Shown in pieces: positions 32,471 to 42,698 of a stretch of DNA of 50,888 nt (position 1 is its first letter; each line of letters starts with the position of its first letter). The DNA comes from Bacteroidota bacterium. Lineage in GTDB: Bacteria; Bacteroidota; Bacteroidia; CAILMK01; JAAYUY01. The stretch is taken from contig JADHTG010000019.1 in assembly GCA_016776505.1 (NCBI GenBank), positions 1-50,888 of the forward strand, given 5' to 3'. The notes below the pieces were generated by a model, which saw only the letters and a program-made list of their open reading frames with translations, did no database searches and had not been told where the DNA came from. Both the position numbers and the translations under genes were made by a program.

Positions 32471-34252
32471 TTAAAATTTATACAGGTTATCATCAATCAA
32501 TTTATCAGCAATTCTTCTTCTTGCATCCCTGATGTTAACACCTGCAACCTGTGTAAATGTTTGCAATGCATTCATATATTTTTCATTTTCTTCTCCCTCA
32601 ACAACAGAATTCAATGCATCCTGCCCGGCTTTAAAAATGCTGTTTGAAGTATCATAAATGAAAATGTCCAGGATATTTTTGCAATAAGAAATTGCTTCCT
32701 CTCCTTTTATTGAATTCAATTTTTGAATCCTCAATAAAGTGGATTCTGCTGCATAGAGACCCATCATCATATCTGCAATATTCATCTGAATCTCCTGCTC
32801 TTTTACCAGTTCCTTCCTTAATTTTTCATTGGCCACACCAATAAGCATGAGGATGGCATTCTTAAAATTATTTACATAATGAGCTTTTTCTTCAAAATAT
32901 GAAGCAGGAGCCTTTGTTGAAGAATATTGATCCAGGTTTTGTAAAAGTTCTGCAGCTTTTTCAAATATTGGGAATTCACCTTTTGGAGCTTTTTTCAGTG
33001 TAGTATCCACTGCTAAAAGCCTGTTGATCTCATTGGTTCCTTCAAAGATCCGGTTGATACGGGAATCTCTGTAAGCCCTGTCAACAGGTGCTTCAGAGGA
33101 AAAACCCATTCCCCCATATATTTGCACTGCTTCATCCACTACATAATCCAGTGCTTCTGAACCATATACTTTGAGCAATGCTGCCTCGATAGCAAACTCT
33201 GCAATTCCACCAATATTGGCCTCTCCCTTTTTTTTGCCTTCCTTTATCAGTTTTTGAATGATTTGTTCAACATCACCCGTTGCCCTGTAAACTGCAGACT
33301 CTGCTACCCATGTACGTATGACTTGCTCTGCCAGTTTATATTTTATAGCAGTGAAACTGGAGATTAAACTGCCAAACTGTTTGCGCTCATTGGCATAAAT
33401 CACCGAGTTGTTAATGGCTTTTTTACAGGCACCCAAAACTGTTCCACCTAATTTTATTCGTCCGATATGCAGGATATTTAACGCTATTCTAAATCCCTCT
33501 CCTCGTTTGCCCAGTAAGTTTTCAACCGGTACTTTCACATCATTGAAAAAGATTTGGGTGGTGGATGAACCTTTAATACCCATTTTCTTTTCCTCCGGAC
33601 TAATGGTGATCCCTTCAGAGCTGGTTTCAACCATAAATGCGCTCAAAACCCTGTCGTTGTCTATTTTAGCAAAAACAGTTAAAAGGTCAGCAAAACCCCC
33701 ATTGGTAATCCACATTTTTTGACCATTTAAAATGTAGTTCTTTCCATCTTCTGAAAGAATAGCTTTTGATTTCCCGGAATTTGCATCTGATCCTGCTCCC
33801 GGTTCTGTCAGGCAGTAAGCGGCAAGCATTTCTCCACTGGCCAGTTTTGGAATATATTTTTGTTTTTGATCCTCATTCCCATAATAGAGAAGTGGAAGTG
33901 TACCAATGCCTGTATGGGCCATGTAAGCAACGGAAAACGAATAAGCAGATCCAATAGCCTCATTGGCTCTCATGGAAGTGATAAAAGACTGGTCAAAGCC
34001 ATCGTATTCGCCCGGAATTGAAATGCCCAACAAACCCAGATCACCCGATTTTTTTAGGATGGATGGCATTAAATCCTTTTCCTGTGCATCGATGCGATCA
34101 AGATTCGCAAATACTTCAGATTCCAAAAAATCTTCACATGTTTGTGCGATCATTAATTGCTCTTCATCAAATTCTTCAGGAATAAAAACATCATTGGCTT
34201 TAGTTTGTTTTAGCAGGAAGTCACCACCACGCATTAAATCATTTTTCTCCAT
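32471..34252 (-). CDS. Acyl-CoA dehydrogenase family protein, long form
   Basis: 593 residues. The first about 410 form a standard acyl-CoA dehydrogenase: AYCLTEPGAGSDANSGKS, MWITNGGFADLLTVFA, FFNDVKVPVENLLG, RKQFGS and QIYGGMGFSSEAPVDRAYRDSRI then IFEGTNEINR. An extra C-terminal helical domain of about 170 residues follows, as in VLCAD-like and other long enzymes. Its start is set by a strong upstream promoter. It is not adjacent to the dehydrogenase at 26286 and shares only family features with it. Likely role: beta-oxidation of longer or modified acyl-CoAs, electrons going to ETF; the substrate is not determined. Confidence 0.94.
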   Translation of the reverse strand: MEKNDLMRGGDFLLKQTKANDVFIPEEFDEEQLMIAQTCEDFLESEVFANLDRIDAQEKDLMPSILKKSGDLGLLGISIPGEYDGFDQSFITSMRANEAIGSAYSFSVAYMAHTGIGTLPLLYYGNEDQKQKYIPKLASGEMLAAYCLTEPGAGSDANSGKSKAILSEDGKNYILNGQKMWITNGGFADLLTVFAKIDNDRVLSAFMVETSSEGITISPEEKKMGIKGSSTTQIFFNDVKVPVENLLGKRGEGFRIALNILHIGRIKLGGTVLGACKKAINNSVIYANERKQFGSLISSFTAIKYKLAEQVIRTWVAESAVYRATGDVEQIIQKLIKEGKKKGEANIGGIAEFAIEAALLKVYGSEALDYVVDEAVQIYGGMGFSSEAPVDRAYRDSRINRIFEGTNEINRLLAVDTTLKKAPKGEFPIFEKAAELLQNLDQYSSTKAPASYFEEKAHYVNNFKNAILMLIGVANEKLRKELVKEQEIQMNIADMMMGLYAAESTLLRIQKLNSIKGEEAISYCKNILDIFIYDTSNSIFKAGQDALNSVVEGEENEKYMNALQTFTQVAGVNIRDARRRIADKLIDDNLYKF

Positions 34253-34306
34253 GTAAATTCTTTTGTTTCAAATAATATTTCTGTAAAAAATATGAAAAAT
34301 TAGGCG

Positions 34307-34337
34307 CAAAGATAAAAACATAGGGAGGATAACAAAA
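34307..34337 (-). promoter_or_regulatory. Near-consensus promoter for the long acyl-CoA dehydrogenase
   Basis: On the minus strand TTTTG (34337-34333), an 18-bp spacer and TATCTTTG (34314-34307), a full match to the Bacteroidota consensus. Leader about 45 nt. The rest of the 34253-34564 gap shows only a plus-strand TAATTTTG at 34552-34559, too close to the next ATG to be a normal promoter. Confidence 0.75.
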
Positions 34338-34564
34338 TCTTATTGACCGAGTCATTCAATTTGTAATCCTGTGAAAATCTGTTTTTACTAAATTATTTAT
34401 ATATGCAAATATAAGCTGTTCTGTACTTATTAAACAAAGATCTTGATACTTATCAAATAATTCATGAGGATGATTTGATCAAATCGTTTGTTAAGTATAA
34501 TTCTTTCTTAAAATTCCCTTAAGGATCATGTTCAATTGTAGCTAGAATCCTTAATTTTGTTTTG

Positions 34565-36610
34565 ATGAGAAAAACTTTCCTTTATCTAGTATTTACATTT
34601 TTGCCACTTCTTTCTATTTCTCAATTTTTTGAGCAGAAAACATTTGATATTGGAAATTTGGGTCTGACCTTAAGTAATGTAGGAACTGTTGGCCAGCCAA
34701 ACATCAGGAATAATCCATCCGGACCTCCATCCATGGAATACCCAATGAATAGTGGTATTGAGCATTTGTTTGAGGGTGGATTATGGGTGGGTGCAGTGGT
34801 CAATGGACAAATACGGGTTTCGACTGCATCAATTGATGCACCATATGGATATTTTGCCGGTGGAAATGGATTTGAATTCACAGCCACCGGACCGATTACA
34901 ACAAAATCATCTCAACCTTCCAGTGATTTCTATTCTGCTTCAGCTATAGCGCATCAACAATTTCGTTGTGTGACAACAGATTCAAATAATGTCGTGCCCG
35001 GAACAAGTATTCCTATTTCAAATCATGATTTTCCATTGAAAGTGGTATCGGATTTAAATGGTTATGCCTGGAATTATTCCTTTGCTGATTTTTTCGTCAT
35101 TTTCGATTATGAGATTACCAATCACTCAGATGAAGATTGGGATTCTGTTTATCTTGGCATTTGGACTGATCTGGTGATTAGAAATGTGAATGTAACACAG
35201 GATGCAGGTACTGCATTTTACAATAAGGGAGGAGGCGGTTTTGTCGATTCTTTCGATGCTATTTATGCCTACCAGGTAAATGGAGATGATATTGATTTCA
35301 CCCAGTCTTATGGTGCTGTGCAGTTCCTCGGGATTGAATGGAGAGATCTTTATTATCATCCGAATAACTGGAAACTAAAAGCGGATTCAGGCTACCATAT
35401 AGCAGTAAATGGTAATTTCTGGAATTTCAGGACTTTTGATGGAAGTAAATTTGGTGCACCTGAAGACGATCTTCAACGTTACGCAAAAATGAAGAATGGA
35501 CTCTCATTCCCTGATCCGGCTTTGGATGCACCTAGCAATAAAACACAACTGCTTTCTGTAGGGCCGGTTCCTGAAATAAAAGCTGGAGAAGCTGTGAATT
35601 TTGTCATTGCTTTTGTGGCTGCCAAACAATTAAAATACATGACCAATGATGAAGACAGCAGGGAAGAACTAAATGAACACCTGAATTGGGCAAAAAGAAC
35701 ATATATTGGTGAAGATGTAAATGAAAATGGTCAGCTGGATGTTGGAGAAGATCTGAATGCCAACAGCGAACTGGACAGGTATATTTTACCGGAGCCCCCT
35801 TTATCGCCAAAAGTAAAAATCATCTCATCAAACCAGAAGGTTGATATTTATTGGGATGAAAGCTCCATTCATTCTCTTGATCCCATTTCAAAGAAAAAAG
35901 ATTTTGAAGGATTCAAACTTTACAGAACGAAAGTAGGTGATGACCTGGATCTGAATTTGTCTTCATCGGCAAAACTGGTTGCCTCATGGGATTCTATTGG
36001 AAATGATATTGGATACAACAATGGATTTGATGCGATTCGCTTAGTTCAGCCTATGACATTTAAAGATGACCCGACTGAATATATTTTTCACTACAGTATG
36101 GATGGATTATTAAATGGTTGGCAATACCTCTTTATTTTAACAGCTTTTGATGAAGGTGATAAAGAACTGGATTTAGAATCCCTTGAATCCTCAAAAGTAG
36201 AGAATTCTTATAGTGTGTTCATTGGCTCGGCAGCTGATGATGGAGGCAGCCAGGAAATTGGTGTTTATCCAAATCCATACCGGGTTTCAGCTTCCTGGGA
36301 TGGAGTCACTTCCCGTACAAAAAAGATCTATTTTTATAACCTGCCCTCCCGATGTGAAATAATCATTTATACCTTATCCGGTGATATTGTCAGGCGGCTG
36401 GAGCACGATGCTGATTTTTACAAGGGGGACGACATTCAATGGTTCAGCCGTTTTAGCGGTTCCGAGAAACGTGTTTTTTCCGGTGGCGAACATGCCTGGG
36501 ATCTGCTGTCCGAAAACGGGCAAACCATTACCCAGGGCTTATACCTCTTTTCAGTAAAGGATTATAGTGGAAACATCGTTAAAACAGGCAAATTTGCCAT
36601 TCTTAAATAA
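34565..36610 (+). CDS. Large secreted protein with calcium-loop motif and C-terminal sorting-type domain
   Basis: 681 residues from ATG at 34565 (an upstream in-frame TTG is less likely). Signal peptide MRKTFLYLVFTFLPLLSISQ. Residues about 20-370 are beta-rich and unassigned. At about 385-405 there are two tandem D-x-N-x-N loops (DVNENGQLDVGEDLNANSEL), like EF-hand or dockerin calcium sites. An Fn3-like stretch lies at about 415-545. The C-terminus (about 560-681) has VYPNPYR and FYNLPSRCEIIIYTLSGDIVR and ends in a K-x-G-K-F-A-I-L-K strand, the layout of a T9SS or FlgD-like sorting domain. Probably surface-exposed or released; function unknown. Confidence 0.85.
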   Translation: MRKTFLYLVFTFLPLLSISQFFEQKTFDIGNLGLTLSNVGTVGQPNIRNNPSGPPSMEYPMNSGIEHLFEGGLWVGAVVNGQIRVSTASIDAPYGYFAGGNGFEFTATGPITTKSSQPSSDFYSASAIAHQQFRCVTTDSNNVVPGTSIPISNHDFPLKVVSDLNGYAWNYSFADFFVIFDYEITNHSDEDWDSVYLGIWTDLVIRNVNVTQDAGTAFYNKGGGGFVDSFDAIYAYQVNGDDIDFTQSYGAVQFLGIEWRDLYYHPNNWKLKADSGYHIAVNGNFWNFRTFDGSKFGAPEDDLQRYAKMKNGLSFPDPALDAPSNKTQLLSVGPVPEIKAGEAVNFVIAFVAAKQLKYMTNDEDSREELNEHLNWAKRTYIGEDVNENGQLDVGEDLNANSELDRYILPEPPLSPKVKIISSNQKVDIYWDESSIHSLDPISKKKDFEGFKLYRTKVGDDLDLNLSSSAKLVASWDSIGNDIGYNNGFDAIRLVQPMTFKDDPTEYIFHYSMDGLLNGWQYLFILTAFDEGDKELDLESLESSKVENSYSVFIGSAADDGGSQEIGVYPNPYRVSASWDGVTSRTKKIYFYNLPSRCEIIIYTLSGDIVRRLEHDADFYKGDDIQWFSRFSGSEKRVFSGGEHAWDLLSENGQTITQGLYLFSVKDYSGNIVKTGKFAILK

Positions 36611-36639
36611 AATTATTAATTATTAAATATTTAAAAAAA

Positions 36640-38799
36640 ATGAAACGATTTTACTTGTTATTCGGACTTTTAATCCTTGGCTTTTATTCTTTTGCTCAGA
36701 CACATGGAAGAGTAATTCGGATGGACAGTCTTCAGTATGTTGATTCCGTCGACTTGGTTGGTGGAGCAGATGAACCTGCATATTATAAATATGGTGATAC
36801 TGTTACTTTTCAAGGCGTAGTTGTATTCAATCCCCAGTATTATGCAAAAAGTGCCACTTCAAGAAAAGCTTGCTGGATTGTTGATACTTCATTGCATGAA
36901 TGGGGAGGATTGATGATTTTTATTGATCCGGGAGGACTTAGTAATTATTCTGGAGATCTGAATCAGTTAAACGCTGAAACTAAATTCTACGAAAATTTTA
37001 TTCCCGGTTATACTGTAAAAGCAACAGGAATAATGGGGCGTTATAATAATAATTCCCAAATCTATTTGATGCCAATTGAGAGCGAAATCGTAGATATTCC
37101 CTCCACCATCGATACAACTCATATTGTGGATCCCGAGCTCCTAACTATAGATGTTTGTGAGAAAAATGACGGAACAGGTTCCATGGTAACCCAATGGTAT
37201 ACAGGAGAAAAATACGAAGGCATGATGGTCCGTTTCGATAATGTTACTGTAGTTGATGTAAGTGACAGACCAGGAACTGGAGGCGCCAGGAAGTTCTGGA
37301 GTGTTCAGGATGTAAATGGGAACAAAATGCAAATTGATGATAATTCAGGTTATTATAGAAATGATGCCAATGCCAGTGCGAATTGGTGTAATGATTATAT
37401 TTTCCAGGTTCCTTCTGAAGGAACAAAACTGAATTATATCCAAGGAATTATCGAGGAAAATGGAAGTTATGGCTATCAAATAAACCCGCTCTTACCTTCA
37501 GATATAAGTGTAGCAGCTGCAGCACCCTTCATAAGCCAGATTGTGAGAGATCCGGTTGTTGCTTCCTCTTCTGATGACGTAATTGTCAAGGCTGTGATAA
37601 CGGATAATGATGGATCTATTGTCAGTGCAAATCTCTATTATTCAGTAGGTTTGGGAAATATGACTTTCACCCAACTAACAATGACTAAAGGTGGAGATGG
37701 TAAAACTTATAGTGCTACAATTCCAGCTCAGGCAAATGATGAATACGTCAATTATTGGTTTAAGGCAATTGACAATAATGGTCTGTATTCAAACTATCCG
37801 GATTCATTAGCTACGGGATCGATGTATAGAGTCATTAATGGTGGTATTACTCAAATTTCTCAAATCCAGGAAACACCATTGGGCAATGGGGCATCTATCT
37901 GGAATGGAGTTGACGTAGATATGGATATTAGCGGTATAGTTACAGCTACATTGGATCAATTGGGTAATGTGGGCTTACAATCCGGAACTGACGGCTGGTC
38001 AGGTATCTTACTTCGTGCAAAGACGGGTGATGGTCTGGCAGACCTGAAACTGGGGGATGAAGTGTCAATTAAACATGCACAGGTTGTTGAAGAATATGAT
38101 GTCACCTTCTTATTCAACGCAGGAGGTGCCAATCATACAGTTTTGTCCAGTAATAATACACTTCCGGCATTTATTATTAATTCCAATCTAGACTCCATTG
38201 CAGCAGGCATATTTTTACATTCTGAACCTTTTGAAAGTATGCTGCTTAAATTTCCAGATGTATATGTGGTTGAGCTTAATGCAGATGATCCAACTGGAAA
38301 CTATGGTGAATGGGTAATAGGTATTGACACAACTAATCCGGTTGGTTTAAGAGTTGACGATTTGTCACGTTTTATTGAAGGAAATTTTAATGTGGATAGT
38401 CTGGCTTTAAATCAACATTTAGATTTTATTCAGGGTCTGCTTTATTATAGTTTTGGAAACTGGAAGCTGACACCAAGAGATAAAAATGATATTGCAGGAT
38501 ATTTCACTGATACAACTACAGTGGGGCTGAAGCTGCTGAATAACCGGGAAATTAATCTGAAACTATATCCAAATCCTGGGAAAGATCAGCTGTTTATTGA
38601 AGGATCAATAAATAATGCATCTAAATTATCGATTCAAATGTATGATTTGACTGGTAAATTACTGTTGGAGGATAAACAGCATGTACATGGTGATTTTCTG
38701 CTCAATCTGAAAGTAGATCACTTGAACACAGGGCTGTACTTCATTGAGATAAGTGCTGATAATCAAAGAGGTACCATTACGAGATTTTATAAAAACTAA
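36640..38799 (+). CDS. Secreted multi-OB-fold-like protein with T9SS type A sorting domain
   Basis: 719 residues. Signal peptide MKRFYLLFGLLILGFYSFAQ. Four segments of OB-fold-like pattern recur (about 45-155, 180-290, 410-500 and 510-620), each closing with a Y/W-x-L-x-P-x-x-x-D-I-type strand (SYGYQINPLLPSDI, NWKLTPRDKNDI). Such modules occur in extracellular nucleases and related proteins (YhcR-like), but no catalytic domain is seen. An Ig-like domain lies at about 295-385. The last about 80 residues, LKLYPNPGKDQLFIEG through YDLTGK and LNTGLYFIEI, are a clear type A T9SS sorting domain. It starts 29 bp after the preceding cargo gene and ends at a terminator, forming a two-gene unit. Confidence 0.88.
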   Translation: MKRFYLLFGLLILGFYSFAQTHGRVIRMDSLQYVDSVDLVGGADEPAYYKYGDTVTFQGVVVFNPQYYAKSATSRKACWIVDTSLHEWGGLMIFIDPGGLSNYSGDLNQLNAETKFYENFIPGYTVKATGIMGRYNNNSQIYLMPIESEIVDIPSTIDTTHIVDPELLTIDVCEKNDGTGSMVTQWYTGEKYEGMMVRFDNVTVVDVSDRPGTGGARKFWSVQDVNGNKMQIDDNSGYYRNDANASANWCNDYIFQVPSEGTKLNYIQGIIEENGSYGYQINPLLPSDISVAAAAPFISQIVRDPVVASSSDDVIVKAVITDNDGSIVSANLYYSVGLGNMTFTQLTMTKGGDGKTYSATIPAQANDEYVNYWFKAIDNNGLYSNYPDSLATGSMYRVINGGITQISQIQETPLGNGASIWNGVDVDMDISGIVTATLDQLGNVGLQSGTDGWSGILLRAKTGDGLADLKLGDEVSIKHAQVVEEYDVTFLFNAGGANHTVLSSNNTLPAFIINSNLDSIAAGIFLHSEPFESMLLKFPDVYVVELNADDPTGNYGEWVIGIDTTNPVGLRVDDLSRFIEGNFNVDSLALNQHLDFIQGLLYYSFGNWKLTPRDKNDIAGYFTDTTTVGLKLLNNREINLKLYPNPGKDQLFIEGSINNASKLSIQMYDLTGKLLLEDKQHVHGDFLLNLKVDHLNTGLYFIEISADNQRGTITRFYKN

Positions 38800-38820
38800 T
38801 CTCAGCTGATAATTTTTGAT

Positions 38821-38855
38821 ACTACTCCTGATTGTTTATTTGGGAGTAGTTTTTT
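38821..38855 (+). terminator. Rho-independent terminator after the T9SS cargo pair
   Basis: Stem ACTACTCC (38821-38828) with GGAGTAGT (38843-38850), 14-nt loop, followed by a T-run. Confidence 0.82.
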
Positions 38856-38936
38856 AGTTTGTATCTTAACTACCTTTAATTTACTAAAATGGTGAATGTT
38901 AATATCTATATTGAGACATTCCGTTTGTATATTTCG

Positions 38937-38944
38937 TAAATTTG
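38937..38944 (+). promoter_or_regulatory. Candidate -7 box for clpC
   Basis: TAAATTTG, perfect TAnnTTTG. A TTG lies 23 bp upstream, a little far. The leader would be about 80 nt. No CIRCE-type inverted repeat was seen. Confidence 0.45.
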
Positions 38945-39031
38945 GCAGTTGTTAAGCTAAATCTTGGCAATGGCTTAATAATTGAACCTTTTGCCATATC
39001 AATTTTGAAGTAAATTAATACGATAATATAA

Positions 39032-41593
39032 ATGAACGCGAAATTTTCACCAAGAGTTCAGGATGTAATCCAGTACAGCAGGGAAGAAGCCATTCGGCTG
39101 GGCCATGACTACATAGGACCGGAGCATTTGCTACTGGGTTTAATAAGGGAAGGTGTTGGCAAAGCAATAAAAGCAGTTAACAACATGGATATTGATATTC
39201 TGCGATTAAAGAAATCATTGGAAGATGTAATTCGAAATACTTCTGATAAAACGGATGGGGTCAGTGGAAATATTCCATTGACCAAGCAAGCAGAGAATGT
39301 ATTGAAACTCACCTATCTCGAAGCCCGTATATTAAAAAGTGAGGTCATTGATACAGAACATCTCTTATTGTCTATTCTAAAAGATGAAGACAATATCGCC
39401 TCCCAGGTGATGCATAAATATTCGATCAATTATGAAAATCTGAAAGAGGAATTAATAGAAAGATTTTATTCCAAGGCAGATTTACCCTCTGACCCTGAAG
39501 ATGAAGATGAATTTGCAGAAGAGCAGGAAAAGCCTGTAAGCGGAGCAGGCAAATCCAAATCTTCTAAAACCAAAACGCCGGTTCTTGATAATTTTGGACG
39601 GGATCTGACCAGGATGGCTGAAGACGGAAAATTGGATCCAATCGTAGGACGTGAAACAGAAATAGAGCGGGTCAGCCAGATTTTAAGTCGCAGAAAGAAA
39701 AATAATCCGGTATTAATTGGTGAACCCGGGGTAGGCAAATCAGCTATTACCGAGGGTTTGGCATTGCGGATCATTCAAAAGAAAGTCAGTCGAATTTTAT
39801 TCAATAAACGAATTGTTGCGCTTGATTTAGCTTCTTTAGTGGCAGGTACCAAGTATCGCGGACAGTTTGAAGAAAGAATGAAAGCCGTTTTAAATGAACT
39901 TGAAAACAACAATGATGTCATTCTTTTTATAGACGAGCTTCATACCATAGTGGGTGCAGGCGGTGCATCTGGTTCTCTGGATGCTTCCAATATGTTTAAA
40001 CCTGCATTGGCCAGGGGTGAACTCCAGTGCATTGGTGCAACCACACTGGATGAATACAGGCAGCATATTGAAAAAGATGGTGCCCTTGAACGAAGATTCC
40101 AGATCGTGATGGTTAATCCTCCGTCCGTGGAAGAAACATTGGAAATTCTTTCAAATATTAAGGATAGATATGAAGATCATCACAATGTTTTTTACACACC
40201 TGATGCCATTAACGCTTGTGTCAATTTAAGCCATCGCTATATTAACGACAGGCATTTGCCCGATAAAGCAATTGATATACTGGATGAGGCTGGTGCCAGG
40301 GTACATATTACCAATATCCATGTTCCGTCATCCATATTGGATCTGGAAGAACAAGTGGAGAAAATAAAGCATAGTAAAAATGATGCTGTAAAAAGCCAGA
40401 AATATGAGGAAGCGGCCAAATTGAGAGACCAGGAAAAGAAATTGATAGAGCAACTGGAAATTCATAAACAAAAGTGGGAGGAGGAAAGTAAAAAACATCG
40501 CTTTACAGTCTCTGAAGAACATGTCAGTGAGGTAGTTGCCATGATGACAGGTATTCCTGTGAAGCGAATTGCAAGAAATGAAGGTATGCGATTATTGAAT
40601 ATGGAAGCAGAGCTGCAGGAAGTTATAATAGGACAAAAACTGGCCATTCAAAAGCTGACAAAAGCCATTCAACGCACAAGAGCAGGTTTAAAAAATCCCA
40701 ACAGACCCATTGGATCATTTATTTTTCTTGGACCTACCGGTGTTGGAAAAACGGAATTAGGCAAGGTGCTGGCGAAATATTTATTTGATGCAGATGATGC
40801 ATTGATCCGGATTGACATGAGTGAATACATGGAGAAATTCAATGTATCCCGTTTGGTAGGTGCACCTCCGGGCTATGTGGGATATGAAGAAGGAGGACAG
40901 CTAACCGAGAAAGTCAGGCGTAAACCCTATTCAGTGGTCCTATTTGATGAAATTGAGAAAGCTCATGCAGATGTAAATAATATCTTACTTCAAATACTGG
41001 ACGAAGGATTCATAATTGATGGATTGGGTCGCAGAATAGATTTCAGAAATACCATTATCATCATTACTTCCAATATCGGATCACGGCAGGTGAAAGATTT
41101 TGGATCCGGGATTGGTTTCAGTATCAAGGACAATACAGATGATCAAAACAGACTTATAGTTGAAAAAGAGCTGAAACGTTATTTTTCTCCGGAATTCCTT
41201 AACAGGATTGATGATGTCATCATATTCAATTCTTTGACCAAAGATCATATTCGTAAAATTGTCCGTAACCCCATCCAGGAATTAAGGGACCGGCTGGCCG
41301 AAATGAATTTTGAGATCGAATTAACTGATAAAGCGATCGAATTTCTTGTAAATAAAGGCTATGATCCTAAATTTGGTGCAAGACCATTAAAAAGAGCAAT
41401 TCAAAAATATCTGGAAGATAAAATTGCCGAAGAATTATTGAAAGCTGATGTAGAAGAACATGAGGTATTCCTTGTTGATCATAAGAAAGGGGAGGAGGAA
41501 TTAACAATTCGCCAAAAAAAGGAACAAAAACAGAAAAGCAAACAAAAACAAAAGGACGAAAATAAGGATACAGAGGAAAAGACAAATCAGTAA
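39032..41593 (+). CDS. clpC: ATP-dependent Clp protease ATP-binding subunit ClpC
   Basis: 853 residues. The N-terminal Clp domain (1-145) contains two repeats ([21 protein letters not shown] and [20 protein letters not shown]). AAA+ module 1 has Walker [14 protein letters not shown] and Walker B ILFIDELH; between the modules a UVR-type motif ([18 protein letters not shown]) marks ClpC rather than ClpB. Module 2 has Walker [23 protein letters not shown] and [11 protein letters not shown]. It unfolds substrates for ClpP. An LGF/IGF-type ClpP-binding loop is plausible in GSGIGFS (about 688-694). The Lys/Gln-rich tail (last 25 residues) is low complexity. Confidence 0.95.
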   Translation: MNAKFSPRVQDVIQYSREEAIRLGHDYIGPEHLLLGLIREGVGKAIKAVNNMDIDILRLKKSLEDVIRNTSDKTDGVSGNIPLTKQAENVLKLTYLEARILKSEVIDTEHLLLSILKDEDNIASQVMHKYSINYENLKEELIERFYSKADLPSDPEDEDEFAEEQEKPVSGAGKSKSSKTKTPVLDNFGRDLTRMAEDGKLDPIVGRETEIERVSQILSRRKKNNPVLIGEPGVGKSAITEGLALRIIQKKVSRILFNKRIVALDLASLVAGTKYRGQFEERMKAVLNELENNNDVILFIDELHTIVGAGGASGSLDASNMFKPALARGELQCIGATTLDEYRQHIEKDGALERRFQIVMVNPPSVEETLEILSNIKDRYEDHHNVFYTPDAINACVNLSHRYINDRHLPDKAIDILDEAGARVHITNIHVPSSILDLEEQVEKIKHSKNDAVKSQKYEEAAKLRDQEKKLIEQLEIHKQKWEEESKKHRFTVSEEHVSEVVAMMTGIPVKRIARNEGMRLLNMEAELQEVIIGQKLAIQKLTKAIQRTRAGLKNPNRPIGSFIFLGPTGVGKTELGKVLAKYLFDADDALIRIDMSEYMEKFNVSRLVGAPPGYVGYEEGGQLTEKVRRKPYSVVLFDEIEKAHADVNNILLQILDEGFIIDGLGRRIDFRNTIIIITSNIGSRQVKDFGSGIGFSIKDNTDDQNRLIVEKELKRYFSPEFLNRIDDVIIFNSLTKDHIRKIVRNPIQELRDRLAEMNFEIELTDKAIEFLVNKGYDPKFGARPLKRAIQKYLEDKIAEELLKADVEEHEVFLVDHKKGEEELTIRQKKEQKQKSKQKQKDENKDTEEKTNQ

Positions 41594-41662
41594 AAACAGA
41601 TCCTGCTGATTAGCGGTCTATTCGATCATTTTTCAATTTAACTCTTTTCAAGACAGAAAGGC

Positions 41663-42511
41663 TTATTCAAGTCTTAAATCGTGCTTAATGCACTCACAAT
41701 CAGGTCGATAGTGCTTTAAGACCTCGTAACTAATTCCAGTAGAGCTAAAACCCCCGTCATGATAGAGATTTTGCATGGTCACTTTTCGGCTTAGATCTGA
41801 AAACAAGGTGATGCAATAATCGGCACAATCAGCTGCAGTGGCGTTTCCCAGGGGCGACATTTTTCCTGCAAAATGAAAAAATGAATCAAATCCTTTGATG
41901 CCTTTTCCGGCTGTTGTTTTTGTAGGGGATTGAGAAATTGAATTGATCCTCACTTTTTTATCCAGTCCATAATGCAATCCAAAACTGCGCACAATGGATT
42001 CCAGCATGGCCTTGGCCTGCGTCATATCGCCATAGGTAGTAAATACACGCTGAGCTCCAATATAACTCAAGGTTAAAACAGAACCATATTCATTAATTGC
42101 ATCCAGTTTTTTGGCTGATTGAAGTAATTTGTGAAGAGAAATGGCGGAAATATCCATGGCCTGGATGAAGTCTTTGTAATTCAGGTCAGTATAATCGCGT
42201 TTTTTAACCACATTTTTAGACATTCCTACAGAATGAAGAATGAAATCGAGTTTTCCACCCAGAATTTCCTGTGATTTTATTAATAAATGCTCAAGATCTT
42301 CAATAGATGTTACATCCGCGGGAATGATTTCAGCATCACATAACTTACCCAGGTCCTCAATTTTTCCGAATCGAAGAGCAATTGGGGCATTGGTTAATAC
42401 AAAACGAGCTCCTTCATCATGGGCTTTTTTCGCCACTTCCCATGCGATTGAATCTTCGTTCAGGGCGCCAAATATAATACCTCGCTTACCTTTAAGTAAA
42501 TTATAACTCAT
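41663..42511 (-). CDS. fabI: Enoyl-[acyl-carrier-protein] reductase FabI
   Basis: 282 residues. Short-chain dehydrogenase of the FabI type: the nucleotide motif is GIIFGALNEDSIAWEVAKKA (usual form G-V-A-x-x-x-S-I-A-W), and the catalytic region is SYIGAQRVFTTYGDMTQAKAMLES with Tyr-x6-Lys (Y-G-D-M-T-Q-A-K). SQSPTKTTAGKGIKGF and HDGGFSS are also family-typical. It reduces trans-2-enoyl-ACP in the last step of each fatty acid elongation cycle and is the triclosan target class. It is somewhat divergent (ALNED for the more usual VADER/VANDR). It lies downstream of recN, separated by a 187-bp gap carrying a MITE-like repeat. Confidence 0.92.
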   Translation of the reverse strand: MSYNLLKGKRGIIFGALNEDSIAWEVAKKAHDEGARFVLTNAPIALRFGKIEDLGKLCDAEIIPADVTSIEDLEHLLIKSQEILGGKLDFILHSVGMSKNVVKKRDYTDLNYKDFIQAMDISAISLHKLLQSAKKLDAINEYGSVLTLSYIGAQRVFTTYGDMTQAKAMLESIVRSFGLHYGLDKKVRINSISQSPTKTTAGKGIKGFDSFFHFAGKMSPLGNATAADCADYCITLFSDLSRKVTMQNLYHDGGFSSTGISYEVLKHYRPDCECIKHDLRLE

Positions 42512-42544
42512 CTTAAAACTTTTTAAAGTAGAATTAAAAGTGAA

Positions 42545-42683
42545 TCAGTGTCGTTTAGCTGGATCGTTCAATACAATACTTCAGTCCGATTATCTTTCTA
42601 AACACTGATGGTTCAGCTACGTGTCAAATACCATCGCAGAACTAACTGAAATCTAATTCGTTTCCTATTTTAGACGACACTGA
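42545..42683. repeat. MITE-like element with terminal inverted repeats
   Basis: 139 bp bounded by 14-bp inverted repeats, TCAGTGTCGTTTAG at 42545-42558 and its near-complement TTAGACGACACTGA at 42670-42683 (two mismatches). An internal CTAAACACTGA near 42598 repeats the left arm in inverse with a 2-bp deletion. No ORF inside, and no clear target-site duplication. It fills almost the entire recN-fabI gap. It could be a non-autonomous transposon remnant or a structured regulatory element. Confidence 0.5.
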
Positions 42684-42698
42684 AATGTGTATGCAAAT

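Noticed and set aside
34552..34559. TAATTTTG as promoter of the secreted protein at 34565
   Set aside because: Only 5 bp separate it from the ATG, so the transcript would start within or after the start codon; probably chance in AT-rich DNA.
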